Below, in pieces: positions 15,345 through 16,698 of a stretch of 16,698 bases of DNA (positions within the stretch are counted from its first letter, which is position 1; each line of letters starts with the position of its first letter). The notes under the pieces are model-generated. The model was not told the origin of the DNA, ran no database searches, and was given only the letters and a program-made list of their open reading frames with translations. The position numbers and the translations under genes are program-made. The stretch is from Pseudomonadota bacterium (GTDB lineage Bacteria > Pseudomonadota > Alphaproteobacteria > Rhizobiales > Xanthobacteraceae). The DNA is taken from contig JAEZMT010000109.1 in assembly GCA_023442085.1 (NCBI GenBank), positions 1-16,698 of the forward strand, read 5' to 3'.

Positions 15345-15372
15345 TTGCGGCGGAGGTCAAAGCATGTATCTT
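15345..15372 (+). promoter_or_regulatory. Candidate promoter of merR
   Basis: TTGCGG (15345-15350), a 16-nt spacer and TATCTT (15367-15372) form a fair plus-strand promoter with a predicted start near 15379. The second operator copy (15381-15396) would then cover the first transcribed bases, consistent with self-repression. Alternatively TATAGG at 15391-15396 could serve as a -10 for a leaderless message starting at the GTG. Confidence 0.3.
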
Positions 15373-15380
15373 CAGGGCGA

Positions 15381-15396
15381 CTGGGTGACGTATAGG
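15381..15396 (-). promoter_or_regulatory. Putative operator, copy 2 (inverted)
   Basis: CTGGGTGACGTATAGG is the exact reverse complement of 15109-15124. It ends 7 nt before the merR GTG and includes part of its ribosome-binding site, placing it where a bound regulator would hinder transcription start or initiation of merR. Confidence 0.6.
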
Positions 15397-15403
15397 TGAA
15401 CCG

Positions 15404-15841
15404 GTGGCATCCTCTGGCAAACGTGGTGGCGCGTCCGCTTTGACCGACACGTTCTACACCGTGACGCAGCTGGCGCGGGATCTCTCCGTCACGCCGCGGA
15501 CCATCCGCTTCTACGAGGACAAGGGGCTCATCACGCCCCGCCGCGCCGGCACCATGCGGGTTTACACCAAGCGTGACCGCGCCCGGATGGCGCTGATCCT
15601 GCGCGGCAAGCGCCTGGGCTTCTCGCTGCGCGAGATCAAGGACTATCTGGACCTTTACGACCTCGACCCGAGCCAGGCCGAGCAGATCCGCCTGCTGCTG
15701 AAGAAGGTCCAGGATCGCCTCGAAATGCTGGAAGATCAGCGTCTTGCGCTTGAGGAAAGCATCATCGAGCTGAAGGATATCGAGGAGCAGGCCCTGGCTG
15801 CCCTCGCCATCGAGACCGGCGACCAGAAGGCCGCCGGCTAG
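15404..15841 (+). CDS. MerR-family transcriptional regulator (GnyR/LiuR-like)
   Basis: The 145-residue protein has an N-terminal MerR winged helix (about 17-85): FYTVTQLARDLSVTPRTIRFYEDKGLITP forms the helix-turn-helix, RVYTKRDRARM the wing, and LRGKRLGFSLREIKDYL the following helices. A heptad-rich coiled coil for dimerisation follows (about 90-133). It has no cysteine, so it is not a metal or thiol sensor like MerR or SoxR, and there is no separate ligand domain. The sequence resembles the GnyR/LiuR subgroup, which controls branched-chain acyl-CoA and related catabolism genes; this, the divergent FadL-type gene and the downstream thiolase suggest control of fatty-acid or acyl-CoA breakdown. 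GTG at 15404 is preceded by AGGTGA with 4-nt spacing; TTG at 15440 is a less likely start. Confidence 0.9.
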   Translation: MASSGKRGGASALTDTFYTVTQLARDLSVTPRTIRFYEDKGLITPRRAGTMRVYTKRDRARMALILRGKRLGFSLREIKDYLDLYDLDPSQAEQIRLLLKKVQDRLEMLEDQRLALEESIIELKDIEEQALAALAIETGDQKAAG

Positions 15842-15968
15842 GCCGGTGCCGCCCGGGTCGCGCCGGGCCGGGCATAGGCCATCCTGAGTTTTCGTGGGAC
15901 GTGACCCGGGCGGATTTCCCATCCGCGCGGATCGCCCCTTCATGCCCGAGGACCGGCCTCATGGCCAA

Positions 15969-15988
15969 CCGCCGGCACCGTCCGGCGG
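15969..15988 (+). terminator. Hairpin between merR and the thiolase gene
   Basis: CCGCCGG, loop CACCGT, CCGGCGG makes a perfect 7-bp stem in the 213-nt spacer. It is followed by CACGTTGAAAAC rather than a T-tract, so termination is doubtful. A shorter stem (GCGGAT/ATCCGC) lies at 15910-15926. The spacer also contains ACGTGACCC at 15899-15907, which shares ACGTnACCC with the operator copies. Confidence 0.25.
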
Positions 15989-16054
15989 CACGTTGAAAAC
16001 GAACCCACCGCGGCAAAGCGGCGGACGACAAGAATGGACAGGCAGGAGAGCCCA

Positions 16055-16698
16055 ATGAACGCGCCGATGCGAAACGTCGTGATTGCAGGCTATGCCCGCT
16101 CGCCCTTCACCCTCGCCAAGAAGGGTGATCTGGCGCGCGTGCGCCCCGATGATCTCGCCGCCCAGGTGGTGGCCGATCTCGTGGCCCGCACCGGCGTGAA
16201 GGTGGAGGACATCGAGGACCTGATCGTCGGCTGCGCGTTTCCCGAGGCCGAGCAGGGCTTCAACGTCGCCCGCCTCATCGGCATGATCGCCGGCCTGCCG
16301 GAGAGCGTGGCGGGCGTGACGCTGAACCGCTTCTGCGGCTCCTCCATGCAGTCGGTGCACAACGCCGCCGGGCAGATTCAGCTGGGTGCGGGCGGGGTGT
16401 TCATCTGCGCCGGCATCGAGAGCATGAGCCGCGTGCCCATGACCGGCTTCAACCCCATGCCTAACCCCGCCCTCTACAAGGCAATGCCGCAGGCCTACAT
16501 GGGCATGGGCGAGACCGCCGAGAATGTCGCCGCCAAGTGGCAGATCACCCGCGCCGACCAGGATGCCTTCGCCCTCAAGAGCCACCAGAAGGCGACGAAG
16601 GCCGAGGCGGAAGGCCGCTTCAAGGACGAGATCGTCGCCATCAAGGCCAACGGCAAGACGAACAAGACGGTCGATCAGGACGGCTGCATCCGCCGCGA
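16055..16698 (+). CDS. Thiolase (acetyl-CoA C-acyltransferase), partial (C-terminus outside window)
   Basis: Thiolases of this type cleave 3-ketoacyl-CoA with CoA to acetyl-CoA and a shortened acyl-CoA, the last step of beta-oxidation; acetoacetyl-CoA synthesis is the reverse alternative. The 214 visible codons are about the first half of a protein of roughly 390-400 residues. Catalytic Cys94 is in TLNRFCGSSMQS (89-100), and the family stretch AGIESMSRVPM follows at about 119-129. The N-terminus (VVIAGYARSPF) is typical. His and second Cys catalytic residues would lie beyond the window. AGGAG 7 nt before the ATG at 16055 supports the start. It follows merR on the same strand, and genes for the other beta-oxidation enzymes may continue to the right. 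Confidence 0.93.
   Translation, partial: MNAPMRNVVIAGYARSPFTLAKKGDLARVRPDDLAAQVVADLVARTGVKVEDIEDLIVGCAFPEAEQGFNVARLIGMIAGLPESVAGVTLNRFCGSSMQSVHNAAGQIQLGAGGVFICAGIESMSRVPMTGFNPMPNPALYKAMPQAYMGMGETAENVAAKWQITRADQDAFALKSHQKATKAEAEGRFKDEIVAIKANGKTNKTVDQDGCIRR

Larger units (their letters stand above)
15040..15403. promoter_or_regulatory. 364-nt divergent control region between the FadL-type gene and merR
   Basis: No gene is supported here. Next to the FadL-type gene are its ribosome site and two direct repeats; at both ends lies one copy of a 16-bp inverted sequence. Between them (about 15125-15380) the DNA is slightly less GC-rich than the flanking genes, with a nested dyad at 15222-15251. A plausible minus-strand promoter for the FadL-type gene and a plausible plus-strand promoter for merR lie at the two edges, both touching the repeats. 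Confidence 0.7.

Noticed and set aside
15105..15395. 96-codon plus-strand frame in the divergent region
   Set aside because: Ser/Arg-rich, no ribosome site, and it runs through both operator copies; more likely regulatory DNA.
15110..15943. 277-codon minus-strand frame opposite merR
   Set aside because: Antisense of the MerR coding sequence; its Leu/Gln/Asp pattern mirrors the coiled coil.
1..16698. CRISPR arrays, insertion sequences, tRNA or rRNA genes, phage genes, frameshifted genes
   Set aside because: No regularly spaced repeats, transposase-like frames, cloverleaf-like sequences or interrupted reading frames were seen; every main gene is intact except those cut by the window edges.

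Overview
The window (about 66-70% GC by eye, dense long antisense frames) looks like a chromosomal segment of an alphaproteobacterium of the order Hyphomicrobiales, probably Xanthobacteraceae or a relative such as Azorhizobium/Xanthobacter. This rests on the gene order, on the protein flavour, and on a ribosomal protein S2 with the long C-terminal extension of that lineage. Assignment to genus is inference.

Positions 1-11690 (all minus strand, so read right to left) hold a conserved housekeeping series: rpsB - tsf - pyrH - frr - uppS - cdsA - dxr - rseP - bamA - lpxD (lpxD runs off the left edge). It links translation (S2, EF-Ts, ribosome recycling), UMP supply, lipid carrier and isoprenoid synthesis (UppS, Dxr), phospholipid synthesis (CdsA), envelope stress proteolysis (RseP), outer-membrane protein insertion (BamA) and lipid A synthesis (LpxD). 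uppS-cdsA-dxr are packed with gaps of 5-9 nt, whereas rpsB-tsf, frr-uppS and bamA-lpxD are separated by spacers holding GC-rich hairpins.

Positions 11855-16698 are a fatty-acid module. On the minus strand are a FadL/OMPP1-type outer-membrane channel (13687-15039) followed by a long-chain acyl-CoA ligase (11855-13507). Divergently on the plus strand are a GnyR/LiuR-like MerR regulator (15404-15841) and the start of a thiolase (from 16055, cut by the right edge). Together they would import, activate and thiolytically cleave acyl chains under one regulator.

The most noteworthy non-coding signal is in the 364-nt divergent region. A 16-bp sequence, CCTATACGTCACCCAG (15109-15124), recurs as a perfect inverted copy at 15381-15396 beside the regulator start. 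A 20-bp-period direct repeat (15083-15097 / 15103-15117) lies over the putative promoter of the FadL-type gene. This has the layout of an operator set for the MerR-type protein. The other items of interest are tandem abutting hairpins before tsf, a helix-hairpin-helix tail on S2, and six paired cysteines in the BamA barrel. I saw no tRNA, rRNA, CRISPR array, insertion sequence or prophage signal.
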